Assembly: GCA_903861575.1 (NCBI GenBank)
Contig: CAIOUR010000159.1
Location: 1-42,201 of the forward strand
Reading direction: 5' to 3'
Length of the DNA: 42,201 bases
Source of the DNA: an uncultured beta proteobacterium
GTDB taxonomy: Bacteria; Pseudomonadota; Gammaproteobacteria; Burkholderiales; Burkholderiaceae_C
Part shown: positions 34,114 to 42,201 of the stretch, one piece after another
Numbering within the stretch: the stretch's first letter is position 1
Layout of the letters: each line of letters begins with the position of its first letter
Notes under the pieces: model-generated
What the model saw: the letters and a program-made list of their open reading frames with translations, nothing else
What the model was told of the DNA's origin: nothing
The model's database searches: none
Position numbers and translations under genes: made by a program

Positions 34114-35622
34114 TCAGGCGGCAGACAAGGCTTGAGCGGCCTTTTGCTTGCGCAATCCCAGATAAAAGCTGATCAACTGCCAGATGATGAAAACAGCAAT
34201 CAGCGCCAACAAACTACCGCTGATGGGACGCGATACAAAGGTGTAAAAACTACCGCGGCTCAACAACAGCGCGCGCCGGAAATACTCTTCCAGCATGGGG
34301 CCCAGAATAAAGCCTAACATCAGCGGCGCCGCCTCTAAGCCAAATCGCATGAATATGTAGCCTATCGCCCCAAACGTGGCGGTAATATAAACATCGTCCA
34401 AGCTGTTGTTGATACTAAAGGTTCCAACGCAGCAAAAGAAAAGAATCGACGGAAATAATACGCTAAAGGGAATTTTGAAGACCGATAACCAATAACGTAC
34501 TAAGGGCACGTTCAAAATCACCAGAAAACAATTACCGATCCACATACTGGCAACCAGTCCCCAAAAAATATCAGGGTGCGTCGCAATCATATTGGGACCG
34601 GGCTGCACGCCCTTGACGATAAATGCCGCCATCATCAGCGCCATCACCGCATTTTCAGGAATACCAATACTCATAAGGGGAATGAAACTGGTTCGCGCAG
34701 CCGCCTCGTCTGCCGCCGCTTGACCTGCAACGCCTTCAATGGCTCCGTGCCCAATTTCGTCTTTGTACTTACTGAAACGTTTTTCCGCTGCATAGGCCGC
34801 AAATTGCGCAATCACAGGACCACCGCCAGGCAGAATACCCAGAAAAGATCCTATAACGCTTCCACGCAATGCGCTAGGCATGATGCGCTTGAATTCGGGC
34901 CACGTTGGCATCAACTTGATGGTGCCGGAAAACGGCGTACGCTCCTCGTGGCTATCGAGATTTTTAACAATCTCCGCGATACCAAAGCAGCCCAAAGCGA
35001 TACTAATGAGTCCAATGCCGTCCATTAAAAATGGCAGATTCATGGTGAAACGCATTTGCCCGCTATTCACATCTGTTCCGACAAGCCCCAGTAATACCCC
35101 AATCAAGGTCATAGCCAAGCCATTGAGCATACTGCCGGTTGTGACAAAACTGACGCAGAAAAATCCCAACAACATCAGCGCGCAATAATCAGCCGGTCCG
35201 AACATTAAACCAACTTCGCCGAGCAAGGGAGACAAAGTAGCCAACACCAGAATCGCAATCGTGCCACCAATGAAACTCGAAATACCGGCGGTGAACAAGG
35301 CAAGGCCCGTCTTGCCATTCAAATTCATTTGATAACCGTCAATACAGGCAACAATACTGCTGGCATGCGGTATTTTCATGGTGATTGCGCTAACACTATC
35401 TCCATACTGAGCGCCGTAATAGATACCCGCCAACATGATCAGCGAACCATCCGTCGGAATGGAATACGTCAGCGGCAATAACAGACTGATCGTCGACAGA
35501 GGTCCGAGTCCGGGTAACAGACCAATTAAAGTACCCACCACGCAGCCGATGGCGCAGTACATCAAATTGCTCATCGTCAGCGCATGGTCAAAACCAAACG
35601 CCAGATTGGTGAATAAATCCAT
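34114..35622 (-). CDS. tctA: Tripartite tricarboxylate transporter large permease TctA
   Basis: 502-residue membrane protein with about 12 helices. Both family signatures are present: GLLPGLGPLSTISLLLPLTY (~38-57) and GILPGGGPVIAQFAAYAAEKRF (~263-284), with FIPLMSIGIPENAVMALMMA between helices. TctA forms the Na+- or H+-coupled channel for tri- or dicarboxylates delivered by a TctC binding protein. It follows tctB by 4 nt on the same strand. GC content is visibly lower than in neighbours. The substrate depends on the missing TctC. Confidence 0.93.
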   Translation of the reverse strand: MDLFTNLAFGFDHALTMSNLMYCAIGCVVGTLIGLLPGLGPLSTISLLLPLTYSIPTDGSLIMLAGIYYGAQYGDSVSAITMKIPHASSIVACIDGYQMNLNGKTGLALFTAGISSFIGGTIAILVLATLSPLLGEVGLMFGPADYCALMLLGFFCVSFVTTGSMLNGLAMTLIGVLLGLVGTDVNSGQMRFTMNLPFLMDGIGLISIALGCFGIAEIVKNLDSHEERTPFSGTIKLMPTWPEFKRIMPSALRGSVIGSFLGILPGGGPVIAQFAAYAAEKRFSKYKDEIGHGAIEGVAGQAAADEAAARTSFIPLMSIGIPENAVMALMMAAFIVKGVQPGPNMIATHPDIFWGLVASMWIGNCFLVILNVPLVRYWLSVFKIPFSVLFPSILFFCCVGTFSINNSLDDVYITATFGAIGYIFMRFGLEAAPLMLGFILGPMLEEYFRRALLLSRGSFYTFVSRPISGSLLALIAVFIIWQLISFYLGLRKQKAAQALSAA

Positions 35623-35626
35623 GGTA

Positions 35627-36049
35627 TTAAATCAGGGGAAGGTTTAAATGAAGGCCATATTTGAAGGCCAAAGCAACGCCAACCAGCCCTGCTACGATTT
35701 TCAAACTGCGAATGAATGATTGGGACTGTCCCGCATACGAAGAACAAAATACCAAAAAGAATATTCCGAGAATCATATTGATATGCTCGGATATAAGGGC
35801 AAACCCCACTAAACTCAACAGAATCAGTGCGATATTCTTAAACTGATAATCGACAGGTTCTGGCGGAACAAACTGCGAGCGCACGATGGCGGCAATTCCG
35901 ATTAACAGTAGCATTCCGCTCATAACGAGCGGAAACAATGCTGGCCCGGCGCGGCTGAAATCACCGATCTTGTACGTCATGGACGTCAATCCAAACACCA
36001 GGGCAATCAGTGTCAGAAAGACGCCCCGCAACAAATTCATATTTTTCAT
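35627..36049 (-). CDS. tctB: Tripartite tricarboxylate transporter small subunit TctB
   Basis: 140 residues with four membrane helices: GVFLTLIALVFGLTSMTYKIG, PALFPLVMSGMLLLIGIAAIV, FKNIALILLSLVGFALIS and the last ~105-125. The pattern G(P)ALFPL after the first helix is typical of TctB. It is the small membrane partner of TctA. ATG 36049 or 36040 are both possible; AGGATA is somewhat far upstream. Usually tctC would precede it, but the gene upstream is unrelated. AT-rich leader of ~130 nt likely holds the promoter. Confidence 0.9.
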   Translation of the reverse strand: MKNMNLLRGVFLTLIALVFGLTSMTYKIGDFSRAGPALFPLVMSGMLLLIGIAAIVRSQFVPPEPVDYQFKNIALILLSLVGFALISEHINMILGIFFLVFCSSYAGQSQSFIRSLKIVAGLVGVALAFKYGLHLNLPLI

Positions 36050-36211
36050 GCGGGTGATAAATATCCTGCGTTGAAGCGACGAATACAGTAATTCATCGGT
36101 ATTTGATGCAAAGCCTGTAGACAGCGTCGCTTTATAAATTAAATAATAACTGCCTGAATCACATTATTCCACGACTGGCGTAACAGCGGATCAGGGTAAA
36201 CCCGCAAGGCT
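36050..36211. promoter_or_regulatory. AT-rich leader upstream of tctB
   Basis: 162 bp, markedly AT-rich around 36130-36165 (TATAAATTAAATAATAA on the plus strand), between tctB and the end of the spermidine-synthase-like gene, all on the minus strand. Several -10-like hexamers fit on the minus strand (TATTAT, TTATAA). The composition shift suggests that the tctBA cassette arrived with its own promoter. No box can be fixed with certainty. Confidence 0.4.
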
Positions 36212-36982
36212 TCAAATGCGCACTGCCGCCGGCGACAAGCCTCGCACCCACTTAGCCGCCGGCAGCCCCCACAAGCGCTGGATCACATCCGCCCGCTCCA
36301 TCATCAGCGCGCGCCCTGGGTTAACAGGGGTGCGCTGGGCCAGGACCACCGTATTGCCCTCACGTGTCGGCTTGAAGGCCCATAACGCGTCCGCCCCGAA
36401 CGCGACCGCCATCTTGGCCACGCTGTGATCAAAACTGGAGGACCGGCCGAAAAGGTTCACCGTCATGCAACCGTCGGACGCGAGCAGGTTACGGCAATCG
36501 GCGTAGAACTCCGGGCTGTCGAGTACGGGCGCGGCGGCTTCGTCGTCATACAAATCGACTTGCAAGGCGTCCACAGCGCCCTGCCAATGCGACTGGCGTA
36601 TTTCCTGCGAGGCGTCCGCCAGCACCACGCGCATACGGGCGTTGTCGGTGGGCAATTTGAACCAGCCCCGGCAGGCTTGCAGAACCTGCGGGTTGTGTTC
36701 GATGGCAATGGTCTGCATGCCAACCGCTTGGCTGCAGAATTTGGTGAGCGAGCCGGCACCCAAGCCCAGCTGCACAGCCTGGCGGCGGGGGATACCCGCA
36801 GGGTCCATGAATAACATCCACGCCATCATGCGCTGTATGTATTCGTGCACCAGCCGCAGCGGGTCGTCCAGGTACATCGAGCCTTGCACCCAGATGCTGC
36901 CCAAATGCAGGTGGCGGATACCGCCCTCTTCGGAGAAATTGACTTCGGGTAATTCGGTGTCCGGCAGGGTGGTTTTTCGCAT
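36212..36982 (-). CDS. Spermidine-synthase-like methyltransferase-fold protein
   Basis: 256 residues from ATG 36982 (MRKTTLPDTELPEVNFSEEGG); the 17 residues before it in the track overlap tatD. Rossmann fold with VQLGLGAGSLTKF (nucleotide loop), TIAIEHNPQVLQACRGWF (acidic residue after the second strand) and DALQVDLYDDEAAAPVLDSPEFY (aminopropyl site-like). It resembles the SpeE-like proteins common in Burkholderiales, but the polyamine-binding residues cannot be checked, so the real reaction is open. It follows tatD by 7 nt and is the last gene of a lolC-lolD-tatD-speE-like run. Confidence 0.82.
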   Translation of the reverse strand: MRKTTLPDTELPEVNFSEEGGIRHLHLGSIWVQGSMYLDDPLRLVHEYIQRMMAWMLFMDPAGIPRRQAVQLGLGAGSLTKFCSQAVGMQTIAIEHNPQVLQACRGWFKLPTDNARMRVVLADASQEIRQSHWQGAVDALQVDLYDDEAAAPVLDSPEFYADCRNLLASDGCMTVNLFGRSSSFDHSVAKMAVAFGADALWAFKPTREGNTVVLAQRTPVNPGRALMMERADVIQRLWGLPAAKWVRGLSPAAVRI

Positions 36983-36989
36983 GCGCCGC

Positions 36990-37826
36990 TTATACCAGCG
37001 CCAAGCGGGGCAATGCGGCGCACGCATTGGCATAGGTCGCGGCTTGTAGCTCCGCCAAGTCCAGGCCTCGCAAGCCGGCCAGCTCGGCAGCGATGCGCGG
37101 CAGCTCCGCCGGGCTGTTACGGCCCCGCGCCTGGCCGGCTACGCGCTGCGCCTCGTTGACATAGAGCCAATGCGGCGGAATGTCGGGCGAATCGGTCTCC
37201 AAGACCAGGGCATCTAAGGGGAGGTCGCGCGCCAGGCGGCGCAGCTGCAAGGCCCGCGCATAGGTGAGTGCGCCACCAAAGCCCAGCTTCAAGCCCAGAC
37301 CGACAAAAGCCAGAGCCTGCGCCTGGCTCCCGTTGAACGCGTGGGCAATCCCGCTCCAGCGCTGACCGCCCTGCCCCAGTGCCCGCAGGTATTTGAGCAA
37401 GCGGTCGGCGCTGCGCCGCACATGCAGGACCACGGGTAAGCCGTGGGCGCGGGCCAGCCGCAGCTGCGCGGCATAGAAAAACTCCTGCCGCTCCCGCATG
37501 GCGGGCTCGCACAGCGCGGGGACAAAAAAGTCCAGCCCGATTTCGCCGACGGCTACCAGCCGCGGGTCATCGCGGTGTTGGCTCAACTCGGCATCCAAAG
37601 CCGCCAAATCGGATTCCTGCGCTCGCGGCACAAACAGCGGGTGAATGCCCAGGCAATAGCTGTCGCCCTGCGCATGGGCCAGTTCGCGCACCGCAGACCA
37701 GTTGGCGCGCTCAACCGCTGGAATCACGCAGTGGCCTACGCCCGCTGCCCGTGCGGCCTTTCGCACCGCGCTGCGGTCTGGGTCAAATTCGGCAGCGTCC
37801 AGGTGGGCGTGGGTGTCAATCCACAT
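36990..37826 (-). CDS. TatD-family metal-dependent DNase
   Basis: 278 residues from ATG 37826 ([15 protein letters not shown]), overlapping the end of lolD by 11 nt; the track's 34-residue extension is inside lolD. TIM-barrel amidohydrolase fold with metal ligands in DTHAHLD, GEIGLDF (Glu), VVLHVRRS (His), IAHAFNGS (His) and [10 protein letters not shown] (Asp). TatD proteins are 3'-5' exonucleases or D-aminoacyl-tRNA deacylase-like hydrolases. FNGS instead of the usual FSGS is minor. Co-transcribed with lolCD. Confidence 0.92.
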   Translation of the reverse strand: MWIDTHAHLDAAEFDPDRSAVRKAARAAGVGHCVIPAVERANWSAVRELAHAQGDSYCLGIHPLFVPRAQESDLAALDAELSQHRDDPRLVAVGEIGLDFFVPALCEPAMRERQEFFYAAQLRLARAHGLPVVLHVRRSADRLLKYLRALGQGGQRWSGIAHAFNGSQAQALAFVGLGLKLGFGGALTYARALQLRRLARDLPLDALVLETDSPDIPPHWLYVNEAQRVAGQARGRNSPAELPRIAAELAGLRGLDLAELQAATYANACAALPRLALV

Positions 37827-38514
37827 CGCGCAAGACACCACCTTCCAAACGCATTTGGCGGCTGCACTTGGCGGCCAGCGTAGCGTCGTGGGTAACCAGC
37901 ACAAAGGCCGTACCCCGGTCGCGGGCAAGTTGCAGCATCAGGTCGAACACGCCGTCAGCCGTGCTGCGGTCGAGGTTGCCGGTGGGCTCATCGGCCAGCA
38001 CGCAGTCCGGGCGGGTCACCAGGGCGCGGGCAATCGCCACACGCTGGCGCTCACCGCCGGAGAGTTCGGCCGGCCGGTGCGCGGCGCGCTCACCCAATCC
38101 GACCTGGCGCAACATCTCCAAGGCAACCGCTTGGGCTTGTGCGGGCGGGTCACGGCGTATGGTCAGCGGCATGGCCACGTTATCCAGCGCGCTGAATTCG
38201 GGCAGCAGGTGGTGGAACTGGTAGACAAAACCCAGGTGCGCGTTGCGCAAGCGGCCCTGCGCCGCTGCATCCAAATCAGCGAGCGCCTGTCCGCACAAGG
38301 TCACGCGGCCGCTGGTGGGCGCGTCCAGCCCACCGAGCAGGTGCAACAAGGTGCTTTTGCCCGAACCCGATGCGCCGACGATGGCCACCGTCTCACCGCG
38401 CTGCACTTGCAAATCAATGCCGCGCAAGACGGTGACGTCCAAGCGCCCCTCGGCGAAGCGTTTGGTCAGACCTGTACAGGCGAGCAAGGGCCCCGTCATG
38501 GTCGACTCACTCAT
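37816..38514 (-). CDS. lolD: Lipoprotein-releasing system ATPase LolD
   Basis: 232 residues from ATG 38514 ([20 protein letters not shown]), overlapping the lolC stop as ATGAGTGA; ATG 38499 is an alternative. Walker [11 protein letters not shown]-loop [17 protein letters not shown] (the FHHLLPEF is a LolD hallmark), signature LSGGERQR, Walker [13 protein letters not shown], switch His in VTHD. It powers release of lipoproteins from the inner membrane to LolA. The track ORF start adds 21 residues inside lolC. Confidence 0.96.
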   Translation of the reverse strand: MSESTMTGPLLACTGLTKRFAEGRLDVTVLRGIDLQVQRGETVAIVGASGSGKSTLLHLLGGLDAPTSGRVTLCGQALADLDAAAQGRLRNAHLGFVYQFHHLLPEFSALDNVAMPLTIRRDPPAQAQAVALEMLRQVGLGERAAHRPAELSGGERQRVAIARALVTRPDCVLADEPTGNLDRSTADGVFDLMLQLARDRGTAFVLVTHDATLAAKCSRQMRLEGGVLRDVD

Positions 38515-39775
38515 ACCGCAGCGCCTCGGCCGGGTTGACCTGCGAGGCGCGCCAGCTCGGATAAATGGTAGCCACAAACGACAGCACCAGACTGATCAGC
38601 GCAACCGGAACAATGTCGGCCGAACGGGGGTCGCTAGGCATGCGGCTGATCACATAAATGTCCTGCGGCAAAAAATGCGCTCCCAAAGCCTGCTCCAGCG
38701 CGGGGACGATGACGTCGATATTCAGCGCCACCCCTAGCCCCAGCACCAGACCGGCCACGGTGCCTATCACCCCCACCATGGCACCCTGCACCACAAAAAT
38801 CCCCATGATGCTGCCGGGGCTGGCGCCCAGGGTGCGCAGGATGGCGATATCGGCGCGCTTGTCGGTCACCGACATCACCAGCGTACTGACCAGGTTGAAA
38901 GCAGCCACCGCCACGATCAGCGTGAGAATGATGAACATCATGCGTTTTTCTACCTGCACGGCGGCAAACCAGGTGCGGTTTTGCTGGGTCCAGTCGCGCA
39001 CCAGCATGTCGCCGCTGAGTTCCTGGGCGAGTTGCCGCCCCACCAAGCGGGCTTGCTGCAAGTCCCGCAACTTCAGGCGCACGCCGGAGGGGCCTTCCAG
39101 GCGGAACATGCGCTGGGCGTCCTCGATGTGCATAAAGACCAGCGCCGAGTCGTATTCGTAGTGCCCCGACTCAAAGGTTCCAACCACCGTCATTTGCTTG
39201 AGGCGCGGCACCACACCCGCCGGGGTGACTTGCCCGCCGGGCGCGATCAGCGTGACCTGGTCGCCCGCCCGCACGCCCATGCTGCGCGCCAACTCCCCGC
39301 CCAAGACCACACCAAAGCCACCCGGCACCAACCGCGCCAGCACCGCCTGCTGCGCGCCACCGGCCATGTCGGTGACCTGTGGCTCCAACGCCGGATCGAT
39401 GCCGCGCACCAACGCGCCTTTCATGTCCTCGCCCCGTGCCAGCAGCGCTTGCATGCTGATGAAGGGCGCAGCGCCCACGACCTCGGGGTTGGTGCGCGCC
39501 TCGCGGATGGTTTGCGCGGGATCGGGCAAGGCCCCTGCGGGGCTGTAAATCTCGATATGGGACACGACGCTGAGCATGCGGTCGCGCACTTCTTTCTGGA
39601 AGCCGTTCATCACGCTGAGCACAATGATGAGAGCGGCCACCCCCAAGGCGATGCCCAGCATAGAGACGCCGGAGATGAAAGAAATAAAGCCGTTGCGCCG
39701 GGTAGACCGGCCGGCCCGGGTATAGCGCCAGCCTACGCGCAGCTCAAAGGGAAGTTGGGAGGGGAATATCGACAC
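38507..39775 (-). CDS. lolC: Lipoprotein-releasing system permease LolC/E
   Basis: 422 residues, starting at GTG 39775 ([21 protein letters not shown]); the track start adds 38 residues from the intergenic/divergent gene. One N-terminal helix ([33 protein letters not shown]), a long periplasmic domain (~50-265), then three C-terminal helices, ending with [17 protein letters not shown], the FtsX/LolC signature. Only one permease gene is beside lolD, so a homodimeric (LolF-like) permease is likely. Divergent from the recJ-linked protein gene. Confidence 0.95.
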   Translation of the reverse strand: MSIFPSQLPFELRVGWRYTRAGRSTRRNGFISFISGVSMLGIALGVAALIIVLSVMNGFQKEVRDRMLSVVSHIEIYSPAGALPDPAQTIREARTNPEVVGAAPFISMQALLARGEDMKGALVRGIDPALEPQVTDMAGGAQQAVLARLVPGGFGVVLGGELARSMGVRAGDQVTLIAPGGQVTPAGVVPRLKQMTVVGTFESGHYEYDSALVFMHIEDAQRMFRLEGPSGVRLKLRDLQQARLVGRQLAQELSGDMLVRDWTQQNRTWFAAVQVEKRMMFIILTLIVAVAAFNLVSTLVMSVTDKRADIAILRTLGASPGSIMGIFVVQGAMVGVIGTVAGLVLGLGVALNIDVIVPALEQALGAHFLPQDIYVISRMPSDPRSADIVPVALISLVLSFVATIYPSWRASQVNPAEALRYE

Positions 39776-39810
39776 GGGCTGGATTGTGGCACTGCGTGGA
39801 CAATGCCCCC

Positions 39811-40758
39811 ATGCACATTGTCTTGTCCCACGCCCTGCCCGACGGGCCGAACTGCAAGGCCTTGCTGGCGCGCCCTGAATTCCCGCCACTGCCTCATCTT
39901 CAGAAGCTGTTCACGGTGGTAGCGCGCAGCGAGGTGGCACACGCCCAAGCGTCGGACCTGACGCCGCTGCACGAACGCTTGGCCTATGCGCACCTCCACG
40001 CACAGGACGGGCTGATGCCGCTGGGTGCGCTGGCCGCACATGCCGCAGGCCTGGACGGATCGGCGGCCTGGGGCCTGCTCACCTTCTGCCATTTGCAAGC
40101 GCACAGCGACCATGTGGCCATGCGGGAGCCGGATGAACTGGATTTGGACGCGCTGGAGTCCGAAGCGCTGGCGGATGCCATGCGCCCCTATTTTTTGGAA
40201 GACGGACTCCGCTTGCACCCCTATCAGGCGGGGCAATGGCTGGTCTGCGGTGAACCGCTGCGCGATTTACCCACGGCGTCGCTGGATCGGGTGCGTGGCC
40301 AGGCGGTGGATGCCTGGATGCCGCAGGGCGAGCGCGCCCGCCTCCTGCGCCGTTTGCAGAATGAGATGCAAATGCTGCTGTACACCCACCCGGTCAACGA
40401 CAGCCGCGCCGAGCGCGGGCTGACCACGGTAAACGCCTTCTGGCTCAGCGGCACGGGCAGCCTGCCGCCGCATGTGCCCGGCAACCCCACGGTCACCTTG
40501 CTGCACACAGAGCTGCGCGACAGCGCCTTGCGCGATGATGCCTGGGCCTGGGCGCAGGCCTGGGCTGCGCTGAACGCAGACCATGCCGCGCAATGGCTAG
40601 TGCAGGCGCAAGACGACACCAGCTTCTGCCTCAGCCTGTGCGGCACCTTGCAAGCGCACAGCTACACCGCTCAAGCGGCGCGGACGCAAGGCTGGCTGGC
40701 CCGCGCGCGCCGGGGTTGGTCACACACCCCTTTTTCTCAACGGCTTATCGTTTCATGA
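39811..40758 (+). CDS. Conserved recJ-linked protein (sometimes labelled phosphoglycerate-mutase-like)
   Basis: 315 residues from ATG 39811 (MHIVLSHALPDGPNCKALL). I recognise the conserved core LQNEMQMLLYTHPVNDSRAERG-LTTVNAFWLSGTG (~190-223), found in a betaproteobacterial family that sits just upstream of recJ and is often annotated as phosphoglycerate mutase or regulatory protein without evidence. No alkaline-phosphatase-type metal motif is visible, so true mutase activity is doubtful. Its stop overlaps the recJ start as ATGA, so the two are co-translated. Confidence 0.82.
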   Translation: MHIVLSHALPDGPNCKALLARPEFPPLPHLQKLFTVVARSEVAHAQASDLTPLHERLAYAHLHAQDGLMPLGALAAHAAGLDGSAAWGLLTFCHLQAHSDHVAMREPDELDLDALESEALADAMRPYFLEDGLRLHPYQAGQWLVCGEPLRDLPTASLDRVRGQAVDAWMPQGERARLLRRLQNEMQMLLYTHPVNDSRAERGLTTVNAFWLSGTGSLPPHVPGNPTVTLLHTELRDSALRDDAWAWAQAWAALNADHAAQWLVQAQDDTSFCLSLCGTLQAHSYTAQAARTQGWLARARRGWSHTPFSQRLIVS

Positions 40759-42201
40759 AGATCATCCCCCGCGACATCCCGCCGCGCAGCGTCTATGCGT
40801 TGGAACAGGCCGGCGTGCACCCGCTGTTGGCGCGCCTGTACGCCGCTCGCGGCGTCACCGGCACCGAGGAACTCGACGACAGCCTGGCCAAACTGCTGCC
40901 ACCCGACGGCATGCTGGGTATCGCTGAGGCCGCAACCCTTCTGGCCGATGCGATAGCGCAGGACAAGCGCCTGTGCGTGGTCGCCGATTACGACTGCGAC
41001 GGCGCCACCGCCTGTGCGCTGTCCCTGCGTGGCCTGCGCCTGCTGGGCGCGCAACACGTGACCTACCTGGTGCCTGACCGCGTGGTGGACGGCTACGGCC
41101 TGACGGCGCCGATTGCCCAGCGCGTCAAAGACCAGGGTGCGGGACTGCTGATCACCGTGGACAACGGGATTGCCAGCGTGGACGGCGTGGCCCATGCCAA
41201 AGCGCTGGGTCTGCAGGTGCTGGTGACCGACCACCACCTGCCCGCCGCCCAGCGACCCGATGCAGACGTCATCGTCAACCCTAACCAGCATGGCTGCTCA
41301 TTTGCCAGCAAGGCGCTGGCGGGCGTGGGGGTGATGTTTTATGTGCTGCTGGCGCTGCGCTCCGAACTACGCCGGCGCGGCGTGTTCGACGCGGCCTCGC
41401 AACCCAAGCTGGACAGCCTGCTGCCGCTGGTGGCGCTGGGAACGGTAGCCGATGTGGTGCGCCTGGACGCCAACAACCGCCGCCTGGTCGCCCAGGGCTT
41501 GAAGCGCGTGCGCGCCGGGGCGATGCCCGCCGGCATGGCGGCCTTGTTCCGGGCTGCGGGGCGCACCGCCGCAGCGGCCACCAGTTTTGACTTCGGCTTC
41601 GCGCTGGGCCCGCGCATCAACGCCGCCGGACGCTTAAGCGACATGACGCTGGGCATCGAATGCCTGCTCACCGATGACGCTGGCCGCGCGGACGAGCTGG
41701 CGCGCGCCCTCGACGCGATCAACCGCGAACGCCGAGTCATTGAGGGCGATATGCGCGACACCGCGATGGAAGTGGCGGAATCGCTGTTTGACGACAGCGA
41801 CGAGCCGCCTCCGGCGATTTGCGTGTTCGACCCCGACTTCAACGAAGGCGTGGTCGGCATCGTGGCGGCCCGCATCAAGGACAAGTTCCACCGCCCCAGC
41901 TTTGTCTTCGCCGCCAGCGCCGCCCCGGGCAAAGAGCATGAGCTCAAGGGCTCAGGCCGGTCGATCCCCGGATTTCATTTGCGCGACGCGCTGGACCTGG
42001 TGGCCAAGCGCCACCCCGGCGTGCTGCTGCGCTTTGGCGGCCACGCCATGGCCGCAGGATGCACCGTGGACGAAGCGCATTTCGACACCTTCGAGCAGGC
42101 GCTGGCAAAAGTGGCCCACGAGTGGCTGGATGCCGCCACCCTGCAACGCCGCATCGCCACCGACGGACCGCTGGACCCGCAGTACCGGCGCGTCGACCTG
42201 G
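40755..42201 (+). CDS. recJ: Single-stranded-DNA-specific exonuclease RecJ (3' end beyond window)
   Basis: The frame is open from ATG 40755 to the window end (482 codons) and is missing from the ORF track because no stop is reached. DHH-family 5'-3' exonuclease of recombination and repair. Motifs: VADYDCDGATACAL (motif I, ~76-89), VDNGIAS, VTDHHLP (DHH at 159-161), VALGTVADVVRLDANNR, FALGPRINAAGRLSDM, then the DHHA1 domain with GVVGIVAARIKDKFHRP and RFGGHAMAAGCTV. About 85 C-terminal residues (OB part) lie outside. The start overlaps the preceding stop (ATGA). Confidence 0.97.
   Translation, partial: MKIIPRDIPPRSVYALEQAGVHPLLARLYAARGVTGTEELDDSLAKLLPPDGMLGIAEAATLLADAIAQDKRLCVVADYDCDGATACALSLRGLRLLGAQHVTYLVPDRVVDGYGLTAPIAQRVKDQGAGLLITVDNGIASVDGVAHAKALGLQVLVTDHHLPAAQRPDADVIVNPNQHGCSFASKALAGVGVMFYVLLALRSELRRRGVFDAASQPKLDSLLPLVALGTVADVVRLDANNRRLVAQGLKRVRAGAMPAGMAALFRAAGRTAAAATSFDFGFALGPRINAAGRLSDMTLGIECLLTDDAGRADELARALDAINRERRVIEGDMRDTAMEVAESLFDDSDEPPPAICVFDPDFNEGVVGIVAARIKDKFHRPSFVFAASAAPGKEHELKGSGRSIPGFHLRDALDLVAKRHPGVLLRFGGHAMAAGCTVDEAHFDTFEQALAKVAHEWLDAATLQRRIATDGPLDPQYRRVDL

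Noticed and set aside
26414-36188. 13-base match TGGCGTAACAGCG near 26414 and 36176
   Set aside because: Several exact 13-mers are expected by chance in 42 kb, and the flanks do not match.

Overview
The window reads as a high-GC betaproteobacterial chromosome, most likely from the Comamonadaceae or a close Burkholderiales relative (Rhodoferax/Polaromonas/Limnohabitans type). This rests on gene content and protein style (single LolC/E permease with LolD, E. coli-type GshA, PotFABC-like operon, TctAB, FeS-type photolyase), not on a marker phylogeny. The first ~125 bases do not fit. They are AT-rich and encode the cysteine-rich N-terminus of a ComF-like protein, joined abruptly to the middle of a hydantoinase/dihydropyrimidinase gene. 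This suggests a chimeric contig end in a metagenomic assembly.

Layout. (1) 124-5502: pyrimidine/hydantoin catabolism and uptake, with the hydantoinase C-terminus, an M20-type N-carbamoyl amidohydrolase, an ABC ATPase, two overlapping permeases and a THI5/NMT1-like binding protein. A hairpin shared with a convergent Ala-rich secreted protein closes it. (2) 6272-9577: tRNA-Asn(GUU) with a terminator, an alpha/beta hydrolase with a TTG start after an in-frame amber codon, an MFS exporter, and the remnant of a class II glutamine amidotransferase gene. (3) 9616-14606: a light/DNA-repair island. An unusual photolyase (FAD domain first, antenna-like alpha/beta domain apparently last) is divergent from a tightly packed five-gene operon: MerR regulator, DUF2237, DUF2256, DUF3429 and an FeS-type photolyase/cryptochrome. 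(4) 14611-19264, minus strand: TPR protein, HDAC-like deacetylase, AhpF, AhpC, MgtC/SapB. (5) 19449-25037: aldehyde dehydrogenase plus a PotFABC-type polyamine ABC transporter, with two perfect stem-loops between the binding-protein and ATPase genes.

(6) 25082-30355: SDR, small acidic His/Ala-rich protein, DUF4337 protein, an AerR/PpaA-like cobalamin-binding regulator, a secreted surface-adhesin-E-like protein, luciferase-like oxidoreductase and GST. (7) 30407-33947: RbgA/YlqF GTPase, GshA, NUDIX hydrolase. (8) 34114-36049: TctA and TctB of a tripartite carboxylate transporter with no TctC nearby, in a segment of visibly lower GC. (9) 36212-42201: spermidine-synthase-like methyltransferase, TatD nuclease, LolD, LolC/E, a conserved recJ-linked protein and the 5' part of recJ, which runs off the window and is missing from the ORF track.

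How it works together: the most system-like part is the photolyase/MerR island. Its genes are joined by 1-12 nt gaps or ATGA overlaps and pair two flavin photoenzymes with a MerR regulator whose effector domain lacks the cobalamin motif of CarH/LitR. A second candidate light/B12 regulator (AerR-like) sits 13 kb away. AhpCF, GshA, GST and the photolyases together suggest a cell dealing with sunlight and oxidative stress.
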